Assembly (NCBI GenBank): GCA_002493625.1
Contig: DKZK01000025.1
Span: forward strand, 1 to 64,000
Length of the DNA stretch: 64,000 nucleotides
Reading direction: 5' to 3'
Source: Lachnospiraceae bacterium UBA7076
GTDB taxonomy: Bacteria > Bacillota > Clostridia > Lachnospirales > Lachnospiraceae
Part shown: one piece after another, positions 43,619-51,655 of the stretch
Layout of the letters: every line of letters begins with the position of its first letter
How positions within the stretch are numbered: the stretch's first letter is position 1
Translations under genes and position numbers: made by a program
The notes under the pieces: model-generated
The model's database searches: none
Seen by the model: only the letters and a program-made list of their open reading frames with translations
What the model was told of the DNA's origin: nothing

Positions 43619-43933
43619 ATGAAAACGATTACGATATGCGGAAGCATGCGGTTTGCAAATGAAATGAAAAAAATTGCATTTGAATTGGAGGCTATAAAGG
43701 GATGTAATGTTTTACAGTGTATTTATAATGACGCTGCAAGGGAAGTTACACCTGTGATGAAGGAGCATATAAATGCGGCACACTTGGAGAAAATTAAAAT
43801 GAGCGATATGATTTATGTTGTGGATATAAATGGTTATATTGGCGAAACCGTTAAAAAGGAAATTGAATTTGCCCGCGAGCATCAAAAGGAGATTGTATTT
43901 TACAGCAAAGATTTCAGCAGGAAAACCTTTTAA
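43619..43933 (+). CDS. Nucleoside 2-deoxyribosyltransferase-like protein (DUF4406-type)
   Basis: 104 residues starting ITICGSMRFANEMKKIAFEL, with IKMSDMIYVVDINGYIGETV and a conserved KKEIEFAREHQKEI helix. This fold is shared by nucleoside 2-deoxyribosyltransferases and related small Rossmann-like proteins often annotated as DUF4406. The catalytic glutamate expected after GxxT..EI (KKEIEFA) is present. The reaction is not certain. The start directly follows the preceding stop with AGGTG as a site. Confidence 0.75.
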   Translation: MKTITICGSMRFANEMKKIAFELEAIKGCNVLQCIYNDAAREVTPVMKEHINAAHLEKIKMSDMIYVVDINGYIGETVKKEIEFAREHQKEIVFYSKDFSRKTF

Positions 43934-43981
43934 GCAAAGACTGAATGGAAAAAAGCATGGGAAAAAAGTCAGGAGGAGCAT

Positions 43982-44578
43982 ATGCAGATTGCAGCATTTA
44001 TAATTTTAGCTGTATTTTACGGCGCATATTTTACAAAGCTTTTTATACAGAAAAAGCAGGGCATCAGGACAGACTTACTTGGAAAGGGCAAGACGGGACT
44101 TGTAAAATTTATTGAAATTACACTGAAAATTGTTACATATATTGTGCCGGTCGTTGAGGTAATAAGCATATGCGCATGGTTTGATTTTAATGTGTATATC
44201 GAGATGCCTGTATGGCTGCGTGGGTTAGGGCTAATGTTGAGTGTGTCAGGCACGGCAATATTTATTATTTCTGTCATTACAATGCGTGACAGCTGGCGTG
44301 CAGGCATTCCGCAAAATGAAAGCACCAAGCTTGTTACAGACGGCATTTACCGCTATAGCCGAAACCCTGCCTTCCTCGGCTTTGATTTGACGTATCTGGG
44401 CATACTCTTTATGTTTTTTAACTGGTTTTTATGCGCAGTAACGCTGCTTGCCGGCGTAATGCTGCATTTGCAGATAATAAATGTTGAGGAGGATTATTTG
44501 ATAAACGCCTTTGGTGACGAATATATGGAATATAGTAAAACAGTGTGCAGATATTTTGGACGTAAAAATAGAAAATGA
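43982..44578 (+). CDS. Isoprenylcysteine carboxyl methyltransferase-like membrane protein
   Basis: 198 residues, five or so membrane helices, with the family signature RYSRNPAFLGFDLTYLG and the C-terminal NVEEDYLINAFGDEYMEYSKTVCRYF segments matching the bacterial ICMT/PEMT-like SAM methyltransferases. The C-terminal HE-x-LxxxFGxxYxxY pattern is seen as EDYLINAFGDEYMEY. Substrate unknown; bacterial members probably methylate lipids or quinones. The ATG has AGGAGG 7 bases upstream and it is followed by a GNAT gene after 16 bases. Confidence 0.85.
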   Translation: MQIAAFIILAVFYGAYFTKLFIQKKQGIRTDLLGKGKTGLVKFIEITLKIVTYIVPVVEVISICAWFDFNVYIEMPVWLRGLGLMLSVSGTAIFIISVITMRDSWRAGIPQNESTKLVTDGIYRYSRNPAFLGFDLTYLGILFMFFNWFLCAVTLLAGVMLHLQIINVEEDYLINAFGDEYMEYSKTVCRYFGRKNRK

Positions 44579-44594
44579 TAAGGAGTAGCTTTTT

Positions 44595-45230
44595 ATGATA
44601 ATCAGAAACGAAAACCCTGCGGATTACAGACAGGTTGAAGAAATGACAAAAAAAGCCTTTTGGAATGTCAATGTGCCGGGGTGCGACGAACATTATCTGG
44701 CGCATATTATAAGAGACCATGCCGATTTTATACCGGAGCTTGATTTTGTAATTGAGGAGGACAACAATATTGTCGGCAATATCATGTACGTTAAATCAAA
44801 GCTTATTGATGAAGACGGAAATGAAAAAGAAATACTTACCTTTGGACCCTTGAGCATCCTGCCTGACTATCAGAGGAAGGGGTATGGTAAAAGACTGCTG
44901 GAGCACTCGTTTGCGGAAGCTGAAAAGCTTGGATATGATACGATTGTTATTTTTGGAAATCCCGAGAATTATATAAGCAGCGGCTTTAAAAACTGCAAAA
45001 AATACAATGTTTCCATTGATAAAAATGTGTTCCCCGTCCCTTTGCTTGTCAGGGAGCTTAAAACCGGAGCTTTACAGGGCAGGCACTGGACTTACAGGGA
45101 AAGCTCTGCATATGAATACAGCGAGAGCGAAGCGGCGGAATTTGATAAAACCTTTGAGCAGTATGAAAAAGCCTATAACGTCAGTCAGGAATTGTTTTAT
45201 ATATATTCCCATGCAACGGTAAACGGATAA
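44595..45230 (+). CDS. GNAT-family N-acetyltransferase
   Basis: 211 residues. The acetyl-CoA binding motif is clear: TFGPLSILPDYQRKGYGKRL (Q/RxxGxG/A), followed by LLEHSFAEAEKLGYDTIVIFG and an additional C-terminal part (about 145-211). This C-terminal extension (GALQGRHWTYRESSAYE) is typical of the subgroup annotated as predicted N-acetyltransferase YhbS-like. Substrate unknown. AAGGAG at 9 bases. It is convergent with the TtcA-like gene, with only 9 bases between the two stops, leaving no room for a separate terminator. Confidence 0.88.
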   Translation: MIIRNENPADYRQVEEMTKKAFWNVNVPGCDEHYLAHIIRDHADFIPELDFVIEEDNNIVGNIMYVKSKLIDEDGNEKEILTFGPLSILPDYQRKGYGKRLLEHSFAEAEKLGYDTIVIFGNPENYISSGFKNCKKYNVSIDKNVFPVPLLVRELKTGALQGRHWTYRESSAYEYSESEAAEFDKTFEQYEKAYNVSQELFYIYSHATVNG

Positions 45231-45239
45231 GCTTTAATT

Positions 45240-45977
45240 TTACCGCCTGTACCTTGGCATTGCCTCAGGCCATCCGGTAAGGTTTCCGTTTAAAATAGCT
45301 GTAAATATTTTCTCCTTGCAGCCGGGATTTTCCGTATCGAGAGCTTTTACAAGACCTTTTGCATATTCCCGCTTGGTATATCCGTCAGCCTGACATTTTG
45401 CGGTTACTACGGGAAGGTTCATTTCATTCCGGAAGGATTTTATTTCTCCCTCATTGCAGAACATGAGAGGTCTGATAAGCGTAAGCCCCGAACGGTCAAG
45501 AAATGTAACAGGTGAAAATGTATGGATGCGCCCCTCAAATATAAGTGACATTAAAAATGTTTCGATGATATCGTCCTTGTGATGGGCGTAGGCAAGCTTG
45601 TTGCAGCCCAGCGTCTTAATTTTGTCATCCAGAGCTCCCTTTCTCATTTTTGCGCAGAGAGAGCATGGATTTGTCTCTTTTCTCACATTAAATATAATCT
45701 CATAAATTTCAGTATCTTCAACATAATACGGCACGTCAAGCTCACGACACAATTTTGCAATATTTTCTGTTTCAAAACCCGGGATGCCCAGATTAACGGT
45801 AATTGCAATAATCTCAAAATGCTTCGGGTAAAATCTTCTGAGCCCTGCAAGAGCGTAAAGCAGGGCAAGGCTGTCCTTGCCGCCGGAAATCCCAACCGCT
45901 ATTTTATCCCCGTCATCAATCATCTGATAAGTGTCAACAGCCCTTCTTGTATAGCTTAATAATTTCTGCAATTTCAT
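45240..45977 (-). CDS. TtcA-like tRNA 2-thiocytidine/PP-loop ATPase
   Basis: 245 residues on the minus strand. PP-loop motif VGISGGKDSLALLYALAG (about 29-46) and a CSLC pair (NPCSLCAKMRKGALDD) for an iron-sulphur cluster; FLMSLIFEGRIHTFSPVTFL and LTLIRPLMFCNE complete the TtcA pattern. TtcA thiolates cytidine 32 of tRNA. It is divergent from the YneA-like gene, sharing the 239-base intergenic region that contains the LexA boxes. Confidence 0.85.
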   Translation of the reverse strand: MKLQKLLSYTRRAVDTYQMIDDGDKIAVGISGGKDSLALLYALAGLRRFYPKHFEIIAITVNLGIPGFETENIAKLCRELDVPYYVEDTEIYEIIFNVRKETNPCSLCAKMRKGALDDKIKTLGCNKLAYAHHKDDIIETFLMSLIFEGRIHTFSPVTFLDRSGLTLIRPLMFCNEGEIKSFRNEMNLPVVTAKCQADGYTKREYAKGLVKALDTENPGCKEKIFTAILNGNLTGWPEAMPRYRR

Positions 45978-46125
45978 GGCAAACGTAAAATCTCCTGATA
46001 TTATAATTTTTTCAATAGGTATTTGCGAGGCTTTCGTTTCTGCGAACGTCCGTTATGCAATGTAAGACTTATACATTATACTGTAAAAAGTTTAAATGTC
46101 AAAGAATAAACGTAATAAATATTTT

Positions 46126-46203
46126 CGAACATTTATTCGAAAAAGGTATTGACAAGCGAACAAATGTGCGGTATATTAATCATAGATGACGAACACATAT
46201 TCG
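46126..46203 (+). promoter_or_regulatory. Three LexA (SOS) boxes
   Basis: Three 14-base sites close to the Gram-positive LexA consensus CGAACATATGTTCG: CGAACATTTATTCG (46126-46139), CGAACAAATGTGCG (46157-46170) and CGAACACATATTCG (46190-46203). Their starts are 31 and 33 bases apart, about three helical turns, so three LexA dimers would lie on one face. The second lies inside the promoter spacer. This marks the gene at 46217 as SOS-regulated, and possibly the divergent gene too. Confidence 0.85.
46149..46177 (+). promoter_or_regulatory. SOS-controlled promoter
   Basis: TTGACA (46149-46154), 17-base spacer occupied by the middle LexA box, TATATT (46172-46177). The next SD is GGAGG at 46205. 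Confidence 0.8.
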
Positions 46204-46216
46204 AGGAGGCGGTTTT

Positions 46217-46549
46217 ATGACATATCAAACGATTATTTATTTTATCCATAACAATTACAGAAAGCTTATTATAGGTCTGAGCGTATTGCTGATTGCCTGC
46301 GTATTATTATTTGGCGCTTCCGGTCTATCAAACAAAGTCAGCGCCAATACCCATAACGAAAAGTATTTCAAGTGTATCGATATTGAGCGCGACGATACGC
46401 TTTGGAGCATAGCAGAGGAGTATATGACGGAGGAGTATGCCTCCGTAGATGAATATATTGAGGAAGTTAAATCCATTAACTCCCTGAAAGGCGACACCCT
46501 TTACAATGGTGCAACTCTCATAGTACCTTACTATGCCGCACCTCAATAA
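46217..46549 (+). CDS. YneA-like SOS cell-division inhibitor (TM + LysM)
   Basis: 110 residues: one membrane helix (about 18-36, LIIGLSVLLIACVLLFGAS) and a C-terminal LysM-type domain (about 48-107; DDTLWSIAEEYM, NSLKGDTLYNGATLIVPYY). This is the architecture and length of YneA, which Bacillus makes under LexA control to halt division while DNA is repaired. The three LexA boxes in front make the call strong. lexA is normally the divergent neighbour; here it is a TtcA-like gene. SD GAGGAGG is 7 bases from the ATG. Evidence for inhibition itself is by analogy. Confidence 0.82.
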   Translation: MTYQTIIYFIHNNYRKLIIGLSVLLIACVLLFGASGLSNKVSANTHNEKYFKCIDIERDDTLWSIAEEYMTEEYASVDEYIEEVKSINSLKGDTLYNGATLIVPYYAAPQ

Positions 46550-46562
46550 AACATGGTTATAT

Positions 46563-46692
46563 GTCGTAAAGGAATCCACCGGCTTCGCCGATCCCATACG
46601 GGTATACGTCGTAAGGAATCCACCGGCTTCGCCGGTCCCATACGGGTATACGTCGTAAGGAATCCACCGGCTTCGCCGGTCCCCCTTACGAC
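46563..46692. repeat. Tandem REP-like palindromic units
   Basis: Three units of 45, 44 and 41 bases start at 46563, 46608 and 46652. Each opens with GTCGTAAGG (the first with an extra A) and holds an ACCGGC-TTC-GCCGGT hairpin. Units 1 and 2 end in CCATACGGGTATAC; unit 3 closes with CCTTACGAC so it is a complete 9-base inverted-repeat element. A related element, in the opposite orientation and of the same 41-base length, is at 56247. The cluster follows the YneA-like gene by 13 bases. Confidence 0.85.
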
Positions 46693-46714
46693 ATTACATA
46701 CACACCTTTATAAT

Positions 46715-46755
46715 AGCTGCATTTTCCGAAACCCATCCGGTTAATGCAGCTTTCC
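46715..46755 (+). terminator. Terminator-like stem-loop
   Basis: AGCTGCATT (46715-46723) pairs with AATGCAGCT (46743-46751), followed by TTCCC, which is a weak U-tract. Together with the REP units it probably ends the YneA transcript. From 46756 to 46824 nothing recognisable is seen. Confidence 0.45.
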
Positions 46756-46824
46756 CATGATATAACTTTTCAGATATAACATTCCCACGGCAACTTTTCG
46801 GTAACTTTTCCACACTTTAAACTA

Positions 46825-46863
46825 TTGAAAAAAAATTCCAACTGACTTATAATAATTCAGTTG
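46825..46863 (+). promoter_or_regulatory. Promoter and operator of the RelE-type toxin-antitoxin pair
   Basis: TTGAAA (46825-46830), 17-base spacer, TATAAT (46848-46853). An inverted repeat CAACTGA (46839-46845) / TCAGTTG (46857-46863) brackets the -10 element, the expected site for autoregulation by a toxin-antitoxin complex. Confidence 0.65.
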
Positions 46864-46966
46864 ATTTATAAAGATTTATGCATGTAAACTGGTGCATGAT
46901 AACTTTAGGTATCTGGACGTGTGAATAAGCAAGATTCCGAAAAGATACTGAAAGGAGAAGAAATTA

Positions 46967-47206
46967 TTGCAAATTGAATATAGTAAAAATTCAGTAAAAT
47001 ATATTAATGCAGCCGACAAACCAACGAAGAAGCGTTTGAAAGAGGCAATTGAAAAAATCCCTCTTGGAGATATTAAAAAATTACAGGGGATAGAAAATGG
47101 ATATCGTTTGAGAGTTGGAGATTTAAGAGTGTTGTTTTCAATAGAAGATGATATAATATATATTGACAATATTATTCCAAGAGGACAGGCATATAAAAGA
47201 TTATAA
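46967..47206 (+). CDS. RelE/ParE-superfamily toxin (type II)
   Basis: 79 residues starting at TTG 46967 with AAAGGAG 9 bases upstream. The RelE-like pattern is present: IEYSKNSVKYINAADKPTKK, IPLGDIKKLQGIENGYRLRV, GDLRVLFSIEDDIIYIDNII. The YRLRVGDLRVLF strand pair is characteristic. RelE toxins cut mRNA at the ribosome A site; ParE-like members act on gyrase. Which applies cannot be said. The next gene is the likely antitoxin; toxin-first order occurs in several RelE families (as in higBA). Confidence 0.85.
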   Translation: MQIEYSKNSVKYINAADKPTKKRLKEAIEKIPLGDIKKLQGIENGYRLRVGDLRVLFSIEDDIIYIDNIIPRGQAYKRL

Positions 47207-47222
47207 GAATAGGTGATAAAAT

Positions 47223-47414
47223 ATGAGTAAAGAAATGTTAAAAAAATTAATAGAATTGGTTCCGGAAAAAGATATTGAAACCTTGTATAGAGTGATTATT
47301 AAATTTATACCTGAGGAGATTCCTGAACCGGACGAATTAGATGCTTTAAGAACCGGACGGGAAGACAGGGCTCTAAACGGAACAATACCACATGAAGCAA
47401 TCAATTGGGATTAA
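47223..47414 (+). CDS. Antitoxin partner of the RelE-type toxin
   Basis: 63 residues, acidic, with an N-terminal helix (KEMLKKLIELVPEKDIETLY) and a C-terminal EEIPEPDELDALRTGREDRA then HEAINWD. The terminal short Glu/Asp-rich tail with HEAINWD is typical of small type II antitoxins encoded beside RelE/ParE toxins. It starts 16 bases after the toxin stop, with the weak site ATAGGTG. The tail probably threads over the toxin active site, which is inference. The pair is followed directly by miaB. Confidence 0.7.
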   Translation: MSKEMLKKLIELVPEKDIETLYRVIIKFIPEEIPEPDELDALRTGREDRALNGTIPHEAINWD

Positions 47415-47476
47415 GAAACGAAAAAAGAAACTTCTTTTTACGTATTGATGATAGAAAAGGAACAAAGTCAAGACAA

Positions 47477-48961
47477 ATGTATAATGAAATCAATTTAGAT
47501 AAAATAGATATAAATTCAACTTTGCCCACAGAAGAACCTTTCAGGCAGTATTACTTTATAGCAAAAGGCAGGGAGTGGGTAAAGACATTTCAACAAAAAA
47601 ACGGACACTTGCCTAAATTCTGTATCACAACCTTTGGCTGTCAGATGAATGCCCACGATTCCGAAAAGCTTAAGGGTATTCTTGGTATGATGGGCTGTGA
47701 GGAGACAGAGGATGAGGCTGCTGACATTGTCATATATAATACATGCACAGTGAGGGAAAACGCCAATCAGAAGCTATACGGACATCTCGGACATCTTAAA
47801 AATCTCAAAGCAAAAAATCCGGACATGATTGTATGCCTGTGCGGGTGCATGATGCAGGAACCCCATGTAACAGAGCTTATCAGGGAAAAATATAAATATG
47901 TTGACATTGTTTTCGGGACACATAATATATACAAGCTGGCGGAGCTGATGCACATATATTTTGCAACCAGTAAGCAGACAATTGAAATACTTGAACAGAG
48001 CGCCGAAACTGTTGAGGCGCTTCCGCAGAAAAGGAAATACAACTTTAAATCAGGCGTAAACATTATGTATGGCTGTAATAATTTCTGTACCTATTGCATT
48101 GTCCCTTATGTAAGAGGGCGTGAGAGAAGCAGAAGACCTGAGGATATAATGGATGAGATAAGAATGCTTGCCAAATCAGGGGTTAAAGAGGTTATGCTGC
48201 TTGGCCAAAATGTAAATTCCTACGGTAAAATATACGATTATTCCGATGGTAAAATTGTACATATTCCCCATGAGGAGCGCACTACATTTCCGGAGCTTTT
48301 AAAGATGGTATGCGGTGTTCCGGGCATTGAGCGGATCCGGTTTATGACAAGCCATCCAAAGGATTTGTCGGACGAGCTTATTCATGTGATGGCATCGGAG
48401 GATAAAATATGTAAGCACATACATTTACCGGTGCAGGCAGGCTCCTCGCGCATACTTGAGAAAATGAACAGGCGATATACGAAGGAGCATTATCTTGGAC
48501 TTGTCGATAAAATCAGAAGCACAATTCCCGACATATCAATTACCACGGATATTATGGTGGGTTTCCCCGGTGAGACAGAGGAAGACTTTGAGGAAACCAT
48601 GGATTTGGTGGAGCGTGTGAGATACGACCAGGCATTTACGTTTATATATTCCAAAAGAACCGGAACTCCGGCAGCCTCCATGGAAAATCAAATTGATGCC
48701 GACGTTGTAAAAAGGCGCTTCGGCCGTCTTTTGGAGCGTGTAAACATAATTGCAGGCGAGCAGTTAAAACGCTATGAGGGAAAGATTAAGGACGTGCTTG
48801 TTGAGGACGTAAACGCACAGGATGATACATTCGTTACAGGAAGAACAGGTGAAAATGTAACGGTACATTTCAAAGGAAGCAAAGAACTGATAGGTCAAAC
48901 GGTAGCGGTTAATTTAAAGGAGTGCAAGGGCTTTTATTTTATCGGAGAGCAATTGCAGTAA
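47477..48961 (+). CDS. miaB: tRNA-2-methylthio-N6-dimethylallyladenosine synthase MiaB
   Basis: 494 residues from ATG 47477. N-terminal MTTase domain with three cluster cysteines (TFGCQMN, NTCTVRENA, CGCMMQ), then the radical-SAM motif GCNNFCTYCIVPYVRGRERS, a GQNVNSYG loop and a C-terminal TRAM domain (about 425-490). It methylthiolates i6A37 in tRNA, using the product of MiaA encoded further downstream in the same cluster. TTG 47405 would begin inside the antitoxin gene end; 47477 has AAAAGGA somewhat distant. It ends 1 base before mutS. Confidence 0.96.
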   Translation: MYNEINLDKIDINSTLPTEEPFRQYYFIAKGREWVKTFQQKNGHLPKFCITTFGCQMNAHDSEKLKGILGMMGCEETEDEAADIVIYNTCTVRENANQKLYGHLGHLKNLKAKNPDMIVCLCGCMMQEPHVTELIREKYKYVDIVFGTHNIYKLAELMHIYFATSKQTIEILEQSAETVEALPQKRKYNFKSGVNIMYGCNNFCTYCIVPYVRGRERSRRPEDIMDEIRMLAKSGVKEVMLLGQNVNSYGKIYDYSDGKIVHIPHEERTTFPELLKMVCGVPGIERIRFMTSHPKDLSDELIHVMASEDKICKHIHLPVQAGSSRILEKMNRRYTKEHYLGLVDKIRSTIPDISITTDIMVGFPGETEEDFEETMDLVERVRYDQAFTFIYSKRTGTPAASMENQIDADVVKRRFGRLLERVNIIAGEQLKRYEGKIKDVLVEDVNAQDDTFVTGRTGENVTVHFKGSKELIGQTVAVNLKECKGFYFIGEQLQ

Positions 48962-51652
48962 ATGAAAAGGGCAGGTGCAGACGTGGCAAAGCTTTCACCA
49001 ATGATGGAGCAATATCTTAAAACAAAGGAACAATATAAGGACTGTATTTTATTTTACCGTCTCGGAGATTTTTACGAGATGTTTTTTGATGATGCCCTTA
49101 CTGCGTCAAAAGAACTGGAAATAACCCTCACAGGTAAGGACTGTGGTCTTGAGGAGAGAGCGCCCATGTGCGGTGTTCCTTTTCATGCTGCCGAAAATTA
49201 TGTGAACAGACTGATTGAAAAGGGATACAAGGTTGCAATCGCAGAGCAGGTGGAGGACCCGAAGCAGGCAAAGGGACTTGTGAAGCGTGAGGTTATACGG
49301 ATTGTAACCCCCGGAACAAACATGTCCCCGGAGCTTTTGGAGGAGGGCAAAAACAATTACATAATGTGCATTACTGACGATAAGGAGGAATATGGAATCT
49401 CCATAGCCGATATTTCTACAGGCATATTTAAAACATGCAGGGTAAAGAGCATGGAAAAGGCGATAGATGAAATAAATAAATACCAGCCGTCAGAGCTTTT
49501 ACACAGGGAGGATTTTGATTTTTCCGTGGGTAATATTGCGTTTGCCATTGATAAGCTTGGCATTACAAAAACATGCGTGGATAATTATTTTTTTGATTAC
49601 GATACGGCAGCCGGCTTAATAAAGCGTCATTTTAACGTGTCAAATCTTGAGGGGCTGGGACTTTCCGACTATCCTGTGCTTGTCACTGCATCGGGAGCCT
49701 TACTTCAGTATTTATACGATACACAGATGAACGACATGTCCCATATAAATGATATTACCGTATATAATGTTGATTCATACATGATAATCGACTCATCCAC
49801 GAGACGTAATCTTGAGCTTACGGAAACAATAAGGGACAAGCAGAAAAAGGGCTCGCTTTTGTGGGTGCTTGACAAGACAAAAACAGCTATGGGTGCAAGG
49901 CTTCTGAGGGAGTATGTGGAACAGCCGCTTATGGAACAGGCGGATATTGAGAAAAGGCTTGATTCCATCGAGACGTTAAACAATGCCATCATAACACGGG
50001 AGGAGCTTCGGGAATATCTGAATTCCATATATGATTTGGAGCGCCTTATGACAAGGATTTCAATAAAGACGGCTAATCCCCGTGACCTGCTTGCCTTTAA
50101 AAACTCCATCCAATATCTGCCTGACATAAAAAATCTGCTAAGTGAGCTGGATGCTCCAAGATTTAAGGAGATTTATGATGATTTTGACGTGCTTGAGGAT
50201 TTATATACCCTGATAGATGCCGCAATCGATGAGGAGCCTCCTGTCGCTATCAAGGAGGGCGGAATATTTAAAACAGGTTACCTTGCGGATATTGACAGGC
50301 TGAAATCAGCCAAAACCGACTGTAAAACATGGCTTGCGCAGCTTGAGGCAAAAGAGAGGGATAAAACAGGCATAAAAGGTCTGAAAATTAAATACAACAA
50401 GGTATTCGGGTATTATTTTGAGGTGACAAACTCCTTTAAAAATATGGTGCCGGATTATTTTGTGCGCAAACAGACTCTTGCCAATGCCGAAAGATATACA
50501 ACAAATGAGCTGGACGATTTATCAAACACAATTTTAGGCGCTGAGGACAAGCTTTACGGTCTTGAGTACGAGCAGTACGTCATTTTAAGGGATAAGCTTG
50601 GGGAGGCGTTAAAGCGTGTAAAAAACACGGCGCATTATATAGCCGAGCTTGATGCGCTTGCATCGCTGTCCCACGTTTCCATGAAAAATAATTTTGTGCG
50701 GCCTGACATAAACACTGACGGAGTGATTGACATAAAAAAGGGCAGACATCCGGTTGTGGAAATTATGCTTGGAGATGACAGCTTTGTGTCAAACGACACA
50801 TTTCTTGACAATACCTTAAACAGAATATCAATCATTACCGGTCCGAACATGGCAGGTAAATCCACTTATATGAGGCAGACAGCGCTTATTGTGCTTATGG
50901 CGCAGATAGGCTCCTTTGTGCCTGCGGAATATGCAAATATAGGTCTGTGTGACCGCATTTTTACAAGGGTAGGAGCCTCTGATGACCTTGCATCGGGACA
51001 GTCTACCTTTATGATTGAAATGAATGAGGTTGCCAACATCCTCCGGAACGCAACAAAAAACAGCTTGATAATCCTTGATGAAATCGGCAGGGGAACATCC
51101 ACCTTTGACGGTCTTTCCATTGCGTGGGCTGTTGTTGAATATATTGCGGACAGCGAGCTTATCGGGGCAAAAACCTTATTTGCAACACATTATCATGAGC
51201 TTACGGAGCTTGAAGGAAAGCTCTCCTCCGTAAATAATTACTGTATTGCCGTCAAGGAGGAGGGCGATTCCGTCGTTTTCCTTCGTAAAATAATAAAGGG
51301 CGGCGCAGACAGAAGCTATGGTATTCAGGTGGCAAGACTTGCAGGCGTGCCGGAAAGGGTATTAATTCGGGCAAGAGAGATATGCGATTTTCTTATCGAC
51401 TCGGACATTGCCTCCAAGGCAAGAAATATCGAGACAAAGGTATACAATAAATCGGAAGACGGGGATATGCCTGACAAAAAGCCATCTGGCAGGAAAGAAA
51501 ACGGTAAAAACGGCTATGAGCAGCTTTCCATGTTTACGTCACCTGAGGAAATAACAATTGCAAATGAATTAAAAAGCCTTGACTTGAACAATATGACGCC
51601 TATGAAGGCAATGCTTTATCTTCAGGAATTAAAGGAAAGGTTAAACGGATAA
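48962..51652 (+). CDS. mutS: DNA mismatch repair protein MutS
   Basis: 896 residues, normal MutS1 length. Domain I carries the mismatch-binding FYEMF motif (residues 37-41); core and lever domains follow, then the ATPase with Walker A GPNMAGKSTYM and the DEIGRGTSTFDG signature. The C-terminal tail (about 800-896) contains a Lys/Gly-rich linker (DKKPSGRKENGKNG) and a small helical part. The start is directly after the miaB stop. It is 3 bases before mutL, so miaB-mutS-mutL are one unit. Confidence 0.97.
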   Translation: MKRAGADVAKLSPMMEQYLKTKEQYKDCILFYRLGDFYEMFFDDALTASKELEITLTGKDCGLEERAPMCGVPFHAAENYVNRLIEKGYKVAIAEQVEDPKQAKGLVKREVIRIVTPGTNMSPELLEEGKNNYIMCITDDKEEYGISIADISTGIFKTCRVKSMEKAIDEINKYQPSELLHREDFDFSVGNIAFAIDKLGITKTCVDNYFFDYDTAAGLIKRHFNVSNLEGLGLSDYPVLVTASGALLQYLYDTQMNDMSHINDITVYNVDSYMIIDSSTRRNLELTETIRDKQKKGSLLWVLDKTKTAMGARLLREYVEQPLMEQADIEKRLDSIETLNNAIITREELREYLNSIYDLERLMTRISIKTANPRDLLAFKNSIQYLPDIKNLLSELDAPRFKEIYDDFDVLEDLYTLIDAAIDEEPPVAIKEGGIFKTGYLADIDRLKSAKTDCKTWLAQLEAKERDKTGIKGLKIKYNKVFGYYFEVTNSFKNMVPDYFVRKQTLANAERYTTNELDDLSNTILGAEDKLYGLEYEQYVILRDKLGEALKRVKNTAHYIAELDALASLSHVSMKNNFVRPDINTDGVIDIKKGRHPVVEIMLGDDSFVSNDTFLDNTLNRISIITGPNMAGKSTYMRQTALIVLMAQIGSFVPAEYANIGLCDRIFTRVGASDDLASGQSTFMIEMNEVANILRNATKNSLIILDEIGRGTSTFDGLSIAWAVVEYIADSELIGAKTLFATHYHELTELEGKLSSVNNYCIAVKEEGDSVVFLRKIIKGGADRSYGIQVARLAGVPERVLIRAREICDFLIDSDIASKARNIETKVYNKSEDGDMPDKKPSGRKENGKNGYEQLSMFTSPEEITIANELKSLDLNNMTPMKAMLYLQELKERLNG

Positions 51653-51655
51653 AAC

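Noticed and set aside
46563..46692. CRISPR array
   Set aside because: The units are contiguous 41-45-base repeats with no variable spacers, and each contains its own hairpin; they match the REP element at 56247.
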